From Mercenaria mercenaria (taxonomy: Eukaryota; Mollusca; Bivalvia; Venerida; Veneridae), in the NCBI RefSeq assembly GCF_021730395.1, contig NC_069375.1, positions 12,051,001 to 12,115,000 on the forward strand: DNA of 64,000 nucleotides, read 5' to 3'. Shown piece after piece: positions 27,301 to 36,000 of the stretch (its first letter is position 1; every line of letters begins with the position of its first letter). A program made the translations under genes and the position numbers. A model generated the notes under the pieces. It saw nothing but the letters and a program-made list of their open reading frames with translations, had not been told where the DNA came from and did no database searches.

Positions 27301-28189
27301 TACGTCTGCAGCCGACTTTGGTGCTATCAAGGTCACATCACTGTCATGTGACATATGTAGTCGCACTATTTTATGCACTGTTTTGGAAGGTGTACGCATT
27401 ATATATCAATGCGATCATTACTATACACACTTCATATTTTTCTCTTGTCAAGTAGGCTGTGAACACTGGGTTCATTTAAAGTTTTGTATAAAACAAAATG
27501 TGCCAAGTTCCTCTGTTAACACTGCAGTCCAGAAAAATGAAAGAAAAACATCAGACAGTGTGTATTAAAAAAGCAGAGAGATTATTTATGTTTTTAGCCC
27601 CTTATGTTCATGAATGTTTAAATGTTTTCAGATTTATTTATATCTTTGGCCTTAATATTGATTATCTACTTGCATCTGCTTTTGTGTCAAGTTTTATTGC
27701 AGCATCCATGACAGTTATGGTGTAGCACATTACTTACAGTGATTGCACAAATATTTAAGCCAATCAAAAGCTTCGTAACAAGTATCATGTAAGATGCGTC
27801 GAAATAGGTGTGTTAGAAAAAAGTATGGCCGATCACACTAGTTGTTGTTTACCTTTTGATTTCTGGCAGTCAGTTGTTTAGAATAAGATGTTATTGGTAT
27901 GATTCAATGCATAAAAGGTTAGTGCACACGCAACATCTAATAGAGTCACGTATGTAACTGAATGAAAAAGCGCGGCCATGTTGCTTGTTATGTGCGTCGA
28001 AACTGGTGAGGCTGGGATAATCTACGAACACCCGGATAAAACAAGCAAATGGAGTTCAGTAACAACAATCAGAATGGTAGTTTGACTAAGGAAAAATGAA
28101 TCACTTTAGAGTCCAAATTAATGTGAAGACTAACATGAAATTAATGTAAATCAACGAAGTTATTACCTGAGACACCTGATCACAAACAT
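9255..28189 (-). CDS. ENDOV: Endonuclease V (inosine-directed nuclease), ten-exon gene
   Basis: Metal-dependent nuclease of the endonuclease V family, which in animals cuts RNA (and DNA) one base past inosine. Exons, 5-prime to 3-prime: 28189-28167, 25187-25134, 24019-23912, 23454-23375 (or 23366), 22620-22511, 21749-21575, 15447-15335, 14757-14689, 12247-12119, 9323-9255. All introns read GT-AG and all phases agree, giving about 309 residues; human ENDOV is about 282. Family motifs in order: GVDISFVKGDD (about 100-109, catalytic Asp 101), PYIPGF wedge and FREVPF (Glu 149), VMVDGNGILHP (Asp 175), IGVAKKLFQVDG, GDTFPLVGNSG, and a C-terminal VPDPVRLADINSREYLR. The three acidic residues are spaced 48 and 26, as I recall for the human enzyme. 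Oddity: the SxGH motif reads SPGN, so the conserved His is Asn. Exons 3-10 are secure from homology and phase; exons 1-2 rest on splice sites and phase only. It is head to head with the KLHL gene. Confidence 0.9.
9334..10692 (-). mobile_element. HINE-like element, family II, reverse, in ENDOV last intron
   Basis: Starts CAAGAGGGTCATGATGACCC (3-prime hairpin end, reversed) and ends near 10692 with tgtcacaaagtgacaaggtgagct reversed. The core is about six copies of a 150-170-bp unit with ggtagaggaccactag and cctatataagtctat. Its 3-prime end is 10 bases from the ENDOV exon 10 acceptor. Same family as 38586-39791. Confidence 0.7.
10838..12104 (-). mobile_element. Helitron-like element with CTAG end, reverse, in ENDOV last intron
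   Basis: Read on the minus strand it begins TCATACCCCCACAAAATG with hairpin partner ttttggggggtat, has about seven copies of a roughly 130-150-bp unit rich in tgaccttgacctttgacct, and ends with hairpin GTCACTCCTGTGAC then a short spacer and CTAG followed by T. This hairpin plus CTRR end fits Helitrons; the copy at 47209-48538 is in the other orientation. Confidence 0.65.
12119..12247 (-). CDS. ENDOV: ENDOV exon 9 (SPGN in place of SxGH)
   Basis: Acceptor cctgttttttcag and donor gtaata. Reads ALRSCNNTKNPVYVSPGNLV then TMDTAVRLVHKCCKHRVPDP. The human counterpart is PLYISVGHRMSLEAAVRL; the His of this motif (E. coli H214 region) is encoded here as AAC, Asn. The donor lies 14 bases from the end of the Helitron-like element in the next intron. 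Confidence 0.9.
12248..13541. other. ENDOV intron 8, unassigned
   Basis: AT-rich. 13290-13500 has short open frames on both strands plus gacgtcgttaaaatgacgtc, and probably belongs with the fold-back repeat that follows. No exon recognised. Confidence 0.35.
13542..13693. repeat. Fold-back element, 152-bp palindrome
   Basis: Arms begin aattgttggt and end accaacaatt, with paired ttttcactcgtg/cacgagtg-like segments meeting at ggctgcgcc. Nearly the whole unit can fold into one hairpin. MITE-like. Confidence 0.6.
13881..14605 (-). mobile_element. HINE-like element, family IV, reverse, 5-prime truncated
   Basis: Starts CAAGAGCTGTCGGAGGACAGC, the reverse of a 3-prime hairpin GCTGTC-GACAGC-TCTTG. 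Four copies of a 162-167-bp unit follow, with gtgtgtgaagtttcaatcca and tgagataccagcttacatac. No 5-prime hairpin at the far end. In ENDOV intron 8. Confidence 0.6.
14689..14757 (-). CDS. ENDOV: ENDOV exon 8
   Basis: Sixty-nine bases, phase 0 at both ends, acceptor catttacag, donor gtactg. Reads IEALKAGGDTFPLVGNSGR then TLGM, matching the human segment RGDSFPLLGDSGTVLGM. Confidence 0.92.
15335..15447 (-). CDS. ENDOV: ENDOV exon 7
   Basis: Acceptor atattgtacag and donor gtattg. Reads GFGSACHMGVMLNLPCIGVA then KKLFQVDGLENDAEHKEK, matching the family segment human FGVACHLGVLTDLPCVGVAKKL. The 6.1-kb intron before it carries the large transposon and a SINE. Confidence 0.93.
15640..16600. repeat. 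Degenerate tandem repeat interrupted by a SINE
   Basis: Units of about 145-160 bp share tgaccttgacct-gagctaggagtct and aaattatctgaatattcaa (anchors near 15687, 16113, 16273, 16419). Likely the worn core of a HINE or Helitron-like element; ends not recognised. Confidence 0.45.
15721..15996 (+). mobile_element. tRNA-derived SINE with perfect 13-bp target duplication
   Basis: Head has pol III box A-like tggctgagtggttaagg and box B gggttcgagcctc; body includes aggcacctgg-type central sequence; tail gcgacgttaaatccaac then (aaaat)n. Flanked by AAAATACACCATA at 15708-15720 and 15997-16009. Intact and young by its tail. Same family at 35640 and 36573. Confidence 0.85.
16601..17371. other. ENDOV intron 6, AT-rich, nothing recognised
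   Basis: No repeat ends, exons or RNA genes seen. Confidence 0.35.
17372..17567. mobile_element. Diverged piggyBac-type MITE
   Basis: Aligns by eye to the two clean copies at 23138 and 30809 (tttgcgaccagtg, gatcagcctgcacatcc, ttagcaggg-like end), with a degraded left end. Its right TTAA is also the left TTAA of the 3.9-kb transposon. Confidence 0.6.
18560..19078 (-). pseudogene. DnaQ-like 3-5 exonuclease domain remnant in the transposon
   Basis: After an acceptor-like ttttttcag the frame reads GVDADIIQLAALKLQSERTF, then TYVCPPCGKIPKAVTKLTN and YLEPFGKAVLLAHNVLFD: strand order and AHN motif of DEDD exonucleases. Further on, in a second frame, come GFGDTLDLYKK and NDLVKDILGIYYKAHSA. The first catalytic DxE would be in an upstream exon I did not find. 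Frame changes and stops make it a broken copy. Confidence 0.55.
19703..19783. repeat. (ATT)n-type microsatellite
   Basis: Impure attattatt / ttgttgttg run inside the transposon, beside the transposase remnant. Confidence 0.7.
19785..20625 (-). pseudogene. Transposase remnant of the 3.9-kb TTAA transposon
   Basis: Minus-strand pieces read, in order, FGLASISDIKCCTMICSVAT, then VPHSFGSHDACADHEWCRF, then NQLIARKAPKSMYFSGSESF with YRVSAAATQKNEGSSYI. I recognise this HxxC/WC and KAPKS-GSES pattern from animal transposases annotated as Mutator-like or Kolobok-like. Pieces are split by intron-like gaps or damage. It belongs with the exonuclease remnant downstream; both run opposite to the plus strand and parallel to ENDOV. 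Confidence 0.55.
20896..20958. repeat. Perfect 24-bp inverted repeat
   Basis: Arms 20896-20919 and 20935-20958 are exact complements (core acattcaaggtcaagtagc) around a 15-base AT-rich loop. Inside the transposon, not part of its terminal repeats. Confidence 0.8.
21575..21749 (-). CDS. ENDOV: ENDOV exon 6 (wedge, catalytic Glu and second Asp)
   Basis: Acceptor gttacttcag and donor gtaata. Contains PYIPGFLGFREVPF and HVVMVDGNGILHPK, the most diagnostic part of the family. The donor is 55 bases from the TTAA at the end of the large transposon in the next intron. Confidence 0.95.
21783..21960 (+). mobile_element. tRNA-derived SINE, V-SINE/RUDI-like
   Basis: Contains ggtgttggccacttaac, box B-like gggctcaagccc, the central caccagtactggtttttcca, and a tail aagctaaaataaatta. 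Ends and central motif resemble molluscan V-type SINEs as I remember them. It sits 34 bases upstream (on the gene strand) of ENDOV exon 6. Confidence 0.6.
21961..22510. other. ENDOV intron 5, nothing recognised
   Basis: AT-rich with a poly-T run near 22125; no exon or element ends. Confidence 0.35.
22511..22620 (-). CDS. ENDOV: ENDOV exon 5 (first catalytic Asp)
   Basis: Acceptor tttttaacag and donor gtatca. Contains FYIAGVDISFVKGDD followed by ACAALVVLSFPDLE, the first two strands of the nuclease fold. The Asp of GVDIS is the first metal ligand. Confidence 0.92.
22621..23133. other. ENDOV intron 4, nothing recognised
   Basis: AT-rich intron sequence up to the MITE. Confidence 0.35.
23138..23342. 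mobile_element. piggyBac-type MITE, 205 bp
   Basis: TTAA, CCCTTAGCATGCT ... AGCAGGCTAAGGG, TTAA. Central imperfect palindrome gatcagcctgcac-gtgcaggctgatc. Nearly identical to 30809-31012. TTAA target and CCCT ends fit piggyBac-derived MITEs. In ENDOV intron 4. Confidence 0.85.
23375..23454 (-). CDS. ENDOV: ENDOV exon 4
   Basis: Acceptor ttcttccag; reads EQEELKKKMVLEDSEDLKV then a Ser/Gly-rich tail. Two donors nine bases apart in the same phase are possible (after 23375, gtcaat, or after 23366, gtcttc), changing the protein by three residues. Confidence 0.75.
23912..24019 (-). CDS. ENDOV: ENDOV exon 3
   Basis: Acceptor aaatatttcag and donor gtaaat. It ends with LLSDDVREKWER, which leads into the charged N-terminal helix of the family (compare the human start around WKREQARLK). 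The first part, NFCTSYIAQPLGLV, has no family match I recognise. Confidence 0.7.
24020..24763. other. ENDOV intron 2, nothing recognised
   Basis: AT-rich; no exon between proposed exons 2 and 3. Confidence 0.35.
24764..24915. repeat. Fold-back element, about 150 bp
   Basis: Arms gttattaatcaagcaatttc and gaaatcgcttgattaatgat, including tattggcc-ggccaata and ttatttgtcc-ggacaaataa, fold over a GC-richer middle (gcctcgggccaatac). Further attggccc copies at 25715-25800 suggest a larger related unit. Confidence 0.6.
25134..25187 (-). CDS. ENDOV: ENDOV exon 2 (proposed)
   Basis: Fifty-four bases between acceptor tttatcacag and the strong donor gtaagt. It reads SNDKILAKENKQEFQKIG and joins exons 1 and 3 in phase. 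It lies in a stretch rich in repeat-like attggcc sequence, so it could be a lineage-specific N-terminal extension rather than conserved ENDOV. Confidence 0.45.
25690..25895. repeat. Short repeats of tattggccctgtttttctc
   Basis: Four imperfect copies (25713, 25762, 25780, 25798) and an end tgaagttgaataataataat that mirrors attattattcaactt at 24905. May be the other end of the element that starts with the fold-back; the shared end is low-complexity, so this is uncertain. Confidence 0.35.
25965..26385. repeat. Minisatellite of 41-50-bp units plus a 65-bp duplication
   Basis: Units carry gataaattctacctgtcctg and tctgtaatctac, with anchors at 25991, 26032, 26077, 26127, 26172, 26213 and 26257. 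Then aactggacctctagacctgg is repeated at 26298 and 26351. Related snippets recur at 26940-27010 and 28885-29000. In ENDOV intron 1. Confidence 0.65.
26386..27033. other. ENDOV intron 1, AT-rich
   Basis: Nothing recognised besides the ccggtaaccgga snippet near 26950 related to the neighbouring repeat. Confidence 0.35.
27034..27813. repeat. Possible MITE with 18-bp inverted ends
   Basis: cacacctatttcgacgc near 27042 is mirrored by gcgtcgaaataggtgtg near 27797, about 780 bp apart. A third partial copy (gcgtcgaaactggtgagg) lies at 27994. Target duplication not clear, no coding sequence. Confidence 0.4.
28167..28189 (-). CDS. ENDOV: ENDOV exon 1 (coding part, proposed start)
   Basis: Twenty-three coding bases from ATG at 28189 (MFVIRCL plus two bases), then donor gtaata at 28166. 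The split codon joins exon 2 in frame. Chosen because it is the only upstream ATG I found with a matching donor phase. The 5-prime untranslated part is not delimited. A different first exon is possible. Confidence 0.45.
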
Positions 28190-30011
28190 CTCCTCCCGTC
28201 AATAAGCGTCTACTGATTCTGATTAAAATTTAAAGACATTTAAGTAGAATACTAGCAAACAAACACGTTTTTCAATAAAAATTACTATAGATATACCACA
28301 TTTTAGTAAATCAAACAGAATTGTGTATCAATAATTGAAGAACAAGTTGTATTGCATAATATCACCTTGTAATTTCACATTTTTGCATCAGTTTTTCTAC
28401 TCTATATTACAGAAGCGCTTTTGTTTATCAACAATATTCGGATTTTTCGCATAAGTTCGTAGGCTTTTAGAATTTACTTCCTTGCAGGTTTGTAACGTTT
28501 TGTTTGTAGTTTTTTTTTTTATATTATTTGAATGTGCAAAGCTCGTTTGTCATGTTTAATTACTAAGCTAAAGATAATCTTTCGTTTTGCTTGAGTTGTC
28601 ACTCTATACGAAGCTTTTTTATGACTATAATTTTGTTGCAGCAAGTTTTTGAACTTCAAAGTCTATTGGCACTGTACTGGGCAGGCTTAGTACTTGGAAT
28701 GCAGTGGCTATCAGCTTAATATTGAAAGGACATTTCAGATCTGATATGTTTTGGTTGTGTTCCTGCAAAGACATATCTGATTAAGTCAAAATAATAAGAT
28801 TCTAAAGACTAAAAGTGAACAAAGGAAAATCTACTTGATGGCGTTTAAATACACTGTATAATGTAATTGAGTCACAAAATGACTGGCCTGTCCTCTAAGG
28901 GTGTTTTAGCTGTCGGGTAACCAGATGCCGGCATCATTATGCCTAATTCTTGCCGTCCAATAACCGGACACTTGGCCTGTCCTCTAAGGGTTTTCTAGAC
29001 GCCCAGAATTGATTTGTTCGTGAATTAGTTACTTTTCAATGTATTGCATTGTATTGCTAGGACTTTTTCATATTGATTTAAGAGCTACACTACATGTACA
29101 TCTGATGAATATTTGTAAAAAATGCTGCTGATTGTGACAAAGTTACGTACTGTCACTGTTTTCGTTGTTGTTGTTGCTGTAGTACAGTGGATATGCCAAG
29201 GCAAAATACTAAGGAGCAGAAGTTTTTAAAGATGATGGCATAGATGACATATTTCATTTAGAGGATACGACCGTGCACAGGAAGTAATGAGAAGTGTTAG
29301 AAATTCCTACTTTAACATGCTGACGACATGTTTTTGTTTTATAAATAAGCAATTTATGTTTATAATTAAAATATGTTTAGCCATTTTCAACATTCCTTTC
29401 AACAAAATATAGTATTAAAATTCATTTAAAAAACATATGCTATTATCTATTAGTAAGAATAATCCTTTTTCATTAAAAAATGGATGATAATTTTGATCTA
29501 TTCAGTTCATTTTCAGTCAAACCTGTGTAAGACAGCACCTGTAGAAAGAGACCACTTAGCTCTAAAACACTAGTTTCATTTCCAATTTAAATATGAAGTG
29601 ACTTTTCAATCTGCAAATATATATCACCCTCATAAAATACTTCTCAAGTTTTTGTACCTTTAAGATTAGTCTAGATTTATAAGAATAATTTATGGACTTT
29701 TTTAAGCATTACTTTACCATAAAAGAAATGAAATTGATTTCAATCATTATTTTGGTTTATAAATGTGATAAGCATAAAAATATAATAGTTTCATGCATAG
29801 TCAACACTGTAATGAAAGTAAAAGTATAACATGGAGCAATCTATTTACTTCTCTGTAAAGGCTTCCTGAAAATTCTTAGTGAATTAACCTCTTCAAAACA
29901 ACAACCTCTGTAAAACAGTTAGTTCAGTTTTTTCATTGGTGTCTGCTTGAGACAGGTTATTTTATACTTGTTTTTTTACACAATACAACATAATGTAGTT
30001 TCCTTTTTCAG
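28190..30011. other. Intergenic region between head-to-head ENDOV and KLHL
   Basis: Should hold both promoters and the KLHL 5-prime noncoding exon, but no TATA box or splice donor stands out enough to call. 28885-29000 has a repeated ggcctgtcctctaagggt. The rest is AT-rich with no long frames. Confidence 0.4.
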
Positions 30012-30081
30012 GATTCTGTGATGTCTGAAGGAAGTTTTTGACATGGCTAATCTGAAACAGAGGCACATGGAAGCTTTAAAA
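30012..30081 (+). CDS. KLHL exon 1 with start codon at 30043
   Basis: Acceptor ctttttcag at 30003-30011 and donor gtttgt after 30081. The start reads MANLKQRHMEALK; it has G at -3 and G at +4 (good context) and is the first long frame feeding exon 2 in phase 0. Confidence 0.8.
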
Positions 30082-33000
30082 GTTTGTATTTCCTACAGAT
30101 CTTTATATATTTGTCACAAATCTTCATAATATTATATTTGTCTCAGGTCTTTGTATACATGTCACAGTTCTCTTATTGTATATGTTACAAATCATGTTTA
30201 TATTTTTTCCTGTAGACTGTAAACATTAACTTTTAATGTTCCACTTGCAAGAAATTGAGAATTAATCATTAATACATGTATGTTTACATATTTCTGTTTT
30301 GTTGGGAATTATTTATTTTAGACTTCATTTAAATTGCCTGTAAAAACTATTACAGTTAATTTTTACCTCTGTTAATTGCATCATATGTTCTGTATACCTA
30401 TTTATTTTTATTCAGACTGGTATGGAATCCCTGCGGGATGATGCTGCCCTGACTGACGTTGAGATAATTGTCAACAATCGTATATTCAGATGTCACAAGT
30501 CTATTCTTGTTGCTATCTCACCATACTTTCGTGCTATGTTCACTACAGGCATGAAGGAATCCAACCAAAAGAGGATCACATTGCAGGTTAGACTGTATCA
30601 ATTTTACAACCTTTCTGTGTTAGCTGTGCATTGACAGTTAAACATTAACTACTGTTTCTTAATTATTATTTTTTTTACCTCTGCTGATGACAGATATTTT
30701 CTATGGATTTCTTTTTATGCATAAGTTTCAGTTATGATTTATAAGTAATCATCCTCTTGTAAAATGTAGTTTGCTCTCTTAATCTGAGCAGTATGCTATA
30801 ATAATTAACCCTTAGCCTGCTGGCGGCGATTGGTTTTGCCTTTGCGACCAGTGCAGACCAAGATCAGCCTGCACATCCGTGCAGGCTGATCATGGTCTGC
30901 ACTGTTCGCTATTCAGTTAGTAAATTTTCAGTGAACACCCCTTCGAATACTAAATGGTATTGCCCAAACTGAATGATGGAACAGTCCATTCAGAAATTTA
31001 GCAGGCTAAGGGTTAAACAGTGTTATTTTCACATGTTCATTCTTCAGGATATAGAGGAAATTCCATTTGAGAAGTTCCGGGACTTTGTTTACACAGGGAA
31101 TATTGAGCTAATGGAGGATGATGTCATTGAAATGTTACGTCTTGCTGCCCTTTTTCAGGTTTGCTATCTTATGTCTTATGTTTATGTACTAGGAAAGACA
31201 TAAGGGTTTCTATGGCTAGTTTGTTCTAAAACATATTACTCAATGTTGTGGGTTGGAGTTTAGCTGTAGTTATATGTTGTATGTATTGAAAATTTGCTAA
31301 ACATTTACAGAATGGCAACTGTAATACAATAGTGAGAGTGCAGATCTATGGATCATGGGCTTGTGAGTATACATGTACATTAGAAAGAATATACATGTAT
31401 CAACACAAACATTTTAAAACATAAATTTGCAATGAAATACATTTAACTTATTTAGTCTGCACAATTAATTATTTAAGTGATGAATACATAAAGTTTTGTT
31501 GCCCACCAGAGTACCAACATGACAAGAATGAATTTATGGCCCCTGAAATAGTCAAAAATTCACATTTTTACCTTGTGACATGCCTAGCTCAAAAAGTATT
31601 TGATATAGATTCATGAAACCTTGCATGAGTCTTAATCATGATATGAACTTGCGCACCTCCTATTTTTCAGTTATGGCTCCTGAAATAGTAAAAAAATGCA
31701 CTTTTTCACCTAATTATGTGCCTAGCTCAAAAAGTATTAGATTAAAATTCAGGAAACCTTGCTGGAGTCTTTAATGTGATGTGACCTTGCACACTTGGCA
31801 TTCTTCTTGAGAATCTTAGCTCTTATTACAGAGTTATGGCCCTTGAAATAGCCACAATAGTGGATTTTTTGTTTGTGATGCTCATAGCTCAAAAAGTATA
31901 GGGCCTAGAATAATAAATCCTTTTCATAAAATGTTTGTTGAGGCTATACCCCATTAAGACTGCAAACATTTGAATTATTGCCCCTTATTTGTGACAAATG
32001 TACCAGTGGGGGGCACATCTCGTGTCATATAGACACATTCTAGTTAAATGTTGACAGGGAGTTTGATTGGCTGATATTAAGTGGGATTGTATTCCATATG
32101 ATAGGACCTGAGACTTTCTGAAAAATTCTAATCTTTAATAGTTTAGGTACATTTAGAAATTGTTGTGTGTGTGATCTGAGGGCAGTATTATTTGACTGTG
32201 AGAATGTGAGAATAAGTTTGACATGTGGGAAAAGGTTATTGATTGATTTGTAAACAAAGATTGCTTTTTTTTATATATGAAGTTTGATCATGAATTTTCA
32301 TCCATTTCAATTCTTGAAAGAGTTCTTCTGATGGTGTGTCATGGTATTTGTCGAGAATAAGATGTGCTGCTCTTTGTAGATTTGTAGATAGAATCATTGA
32401 ACACAGATTAGGTTATCTGCCCATTGTTATATTTAAAAAAATATTGCTATTGTAAACTTGTGTACCAGAAGTGATGTCACTTGTTTGATCAGTGGCTTGG
32501 AGTCAGGTGTAAAACACTTTGTATGTTATCTTAGATAACTTCATATTGGTTTTGAATGTAGTGACAGGGCTTTTATGTAATACAGTCAAACCTTAATTAA
32601 GCAGCCTGTCAATAGAGGGACATAACATGGCTGTTTAAGGCCAGTGGCTGCTTAAAAGGTCATAATGCCTTTGTTATCCCCCCGCCGATGAAATCGGGAG
32701 GGGGGTATTGAAATGGCGTTGTCCGTCCGTCAGTCCGTCCGTCCGTCCGCAGCCATTTCTCAGTAACTACTTGGTAGAATTTCATGAAACTTGAAATAAA
32801 CATGAACCAACATGCTGCGATGATGCCCGTCAAGTTTTTTTTTTTGATTGGTCAATTTCCCTCAGAGTTATTACCCTTGATTTAATAAAAAATGTCCGTC
32901 TGCAGCCATTACTCAGTAACTAACAGGTAGAATTTCATCAAATTTGAAATAGACATGAACCAAGAAACTGCGCTGATGCCCGTCAAGTTTTTTTTTTGAT

Positions 33001-36000
33001 AGGTCAATTTCCCTCAGAGTTATTGAACTTGATTTAATGAAAAATGTCCGTCTGCAGCCATTACTCAGTAACTAGCAGGTAGAATTTCATCAAACTTGAA
33101 ATAGACATGAACCAAGATACTGCGACGATGCCCTTCAAGTTTTTTTTCGATTGGTCAATTTTCCATATAGTTATTGCCCTTTAATTGTTTAAAAATCCAC
33201 AGATCTGTACATAACAAACCAACCAATTGGAAGAATTTCATTAAACTTCTTCCATTCTTTTCCATGAACATTTATTATAAACATGTGATGTTGTGTACCT
33301 ACACCAAGTCACCACCCCCCACCTAAACAAACCATTCATTTTCTTTTAATTTGATTTTGACTAATGAAATTATTTGCTTCTTGGTAACATTCTTAACTTT
33401 TTGCTGGATATATTTTTTTGCCGTTCCTCAACTCTGACCCTTTCGGCGGGGGATTCCAATTCATCGAATTTGCTTGTTCAAAATGTGGATGCCACATTTT
33501 CCGTTACGGACATAAAATACATTTAAATTTAATTTCTTGTTAAATCCTATTTCTGATAAATACTTTCTTTAACATTTGTTTAAGGTTTGAATATTGCTGA
33601 ATATACAAGAATGTCTTATTGAATCTATTGGGTTTTTTATTACCTCCCTGTAATGCTCTAACTATAACAGTTCATGTGCATATTAAAAGTAGTGCTTTTC
33701 TAACCATGTAAGTATGCATAAAATCTATTTGGAAAGCTGTTTTACCACTCCTGTTATTTAGATAAAAAATTTAAGCATTATGGACCTTTAAGACAAGTTG
33801 AAATCAGAACAACAGTTAACTGACTTGTTGCTTAAGACAAGTGAGTGTTTAATACAGGTGACCATTAAGACAGATTTGCTATATACATTGATTACATATG
33901 TTACATCATGTTCTGTGATATGATTTCTTTTTTTTCATATGACCAAAATGTTGTGAAAATTTACAGCACGTATTTTACAGACTACAATGGTTACTTTTAT
34001 GTGAACTCATTTAATTTCTGTGTGTATTATTACTGAGAAATGAATTTAAGCAGTTTCTAAATTTTGAAAAAAGAAATGAAAAAAAAAACTTAAGCAGTGT
34101 CTGTTTAAGAGTAACCTGTTGATTAGAGATAGCATAAAATGAATGGGATTTTTTTTATGCATAAAATGAATGGGAGTTTTTTTAGCATAAAATGAATGGG
34201 ATTTATTTTAGCATAAAATGAATTGGAGTTTTTTTAGTATAAAATGAATGGAAGTTTTTTAGCATAAATGAAAGTGTGTGTGTGTGTGTGTGTTCGGGTT
34301 TAACATCTTTTTCAACAATTTTTCAGTCATATAAACAACGGTGTCTAATTGTAGCAGTGAGCACAATGCCAAACTTTATAGTGCTGCCTCACTGGAATAT
34401 CACGCCGTAGACACGTGACATGATACCCCACCCAGTCACATTATACTGACACCGGGCTGACCAGTCCTAGCACTACTCTCTTAATGCTGAACGCCAAGCG
34501 AGGAAGCTACTAGTACCATTTTTTACATCATTGGTATGACGCGGCCACGGATCGAACCCACGATCTACCGCACTCGAAGCGGACGCTCTACCACTAGGCA
34601 TCCGAGGCGGTTTAAATGAATGGGAGATTCTTAAGCATAGAATGATTGTGAGTTTTTTTTTAGGTTGAAATGAATGGGAGTTTAACCTATTAGGATTTAA
34701 TTTCAGTTTGTGGATTGACACAACCACAATATCCACTAAAATGAGTCCCCAACAAATATTTATGATTTTACAGTAAATAAAAATCTCTAAATCGTAAAAA
34801 TGTTGATAAAATAAACAGGCATTCTCCCTTGAAGCCAGGTAAAAAAAAACACTAAAAGAAACAGTTTTTATTTTAGTCTATATTTCATATGCAAATGTAC
34901 TTGATCTTAGGTTGATTGTTTGCAAGATCACTGTGAGGAAGTCTTGCTGGAACAGCTAAAGGGAGATAATTGTCTGGAAATGTACAGGCTTGCCTGCATG
35001 TACAACTGTAAGAAATTAAAGGTAATGCTTATTCACTGTTAAAGCATGTTTTTTTCTGAACCAAATTTTTCATGAAAATATTACTTCCATGACCTGTATT
35101 TATCACACCATTTGTCTAGAATTTAGACTTATGCTTTAAAATACTAAATTTTCAGTTAACTTAACTTTTATAAATGGCTGCAGTTTTTCCCAAAACTGCA
35201 ATAGATTCTTTCTGTAAAAACAGTTGCATATATTTAGAAGTAAAGAATAAGTTATGGTGATGACCTTGAAGTTTTTAGAGATATGACCCATGCCGTGAGA
35301 AAACCAACATAGTGCATTTGCGACCAGCATGGATCCAGACCAGCCTGCGCATCTGCGCAGTCTGGTCAGGATCCATGCTGTTTGCTAACGGTTTCTCAAA
35401 TTGAAATAGGCTTTGTAAATGAACAGCTTGGATCCTGACCAGACTGTGCGGATGCGCAGACTGGTCTGGATCCATGCTAGTCGCAAATGCATTTTGTTTG
35501 TTTTCTCATGGCGCGGCTGAATTATGTAAAAATATGTTGATGGATTTTGTCACTGCTTTGATGTCCTGATGTAGTTTCAGTTCTGTGCTAGTGCTTGTGT
35601 GCACAATAAGCCATTACATATTCCAGTTTTTTGATCATATTTTCAAAGGGCCTCCTCCTATCAGAAGCTAAGATTGCTGACTGTAAATTGGCCCTCACTG
35701 CTGTGGGTGTGAAACCTTAGTTAGGGTGTAGAATTCATTCATGCTGTCCACCTGACCCTTAGAAGGTCAATGGCTCTACCCAGGTGCCGCCGTTGCCTGA
35801 AATAATGCACGGAGGGACACATGGTGTCGTAATCCTACATTAGAATCTGGAATGACCTATGATCTATAACTTTATTGGTGTGATGTTAAACCCAACAAAA
35901 ACAAAATGATTTTTTTCACATTTTCAGAAGAAGGCCTGGCCAGCTATTTTAGATGGTTTTTGTACAGTTTGGAAGAGCGAGGAGTTCACCAGTCTAACTG

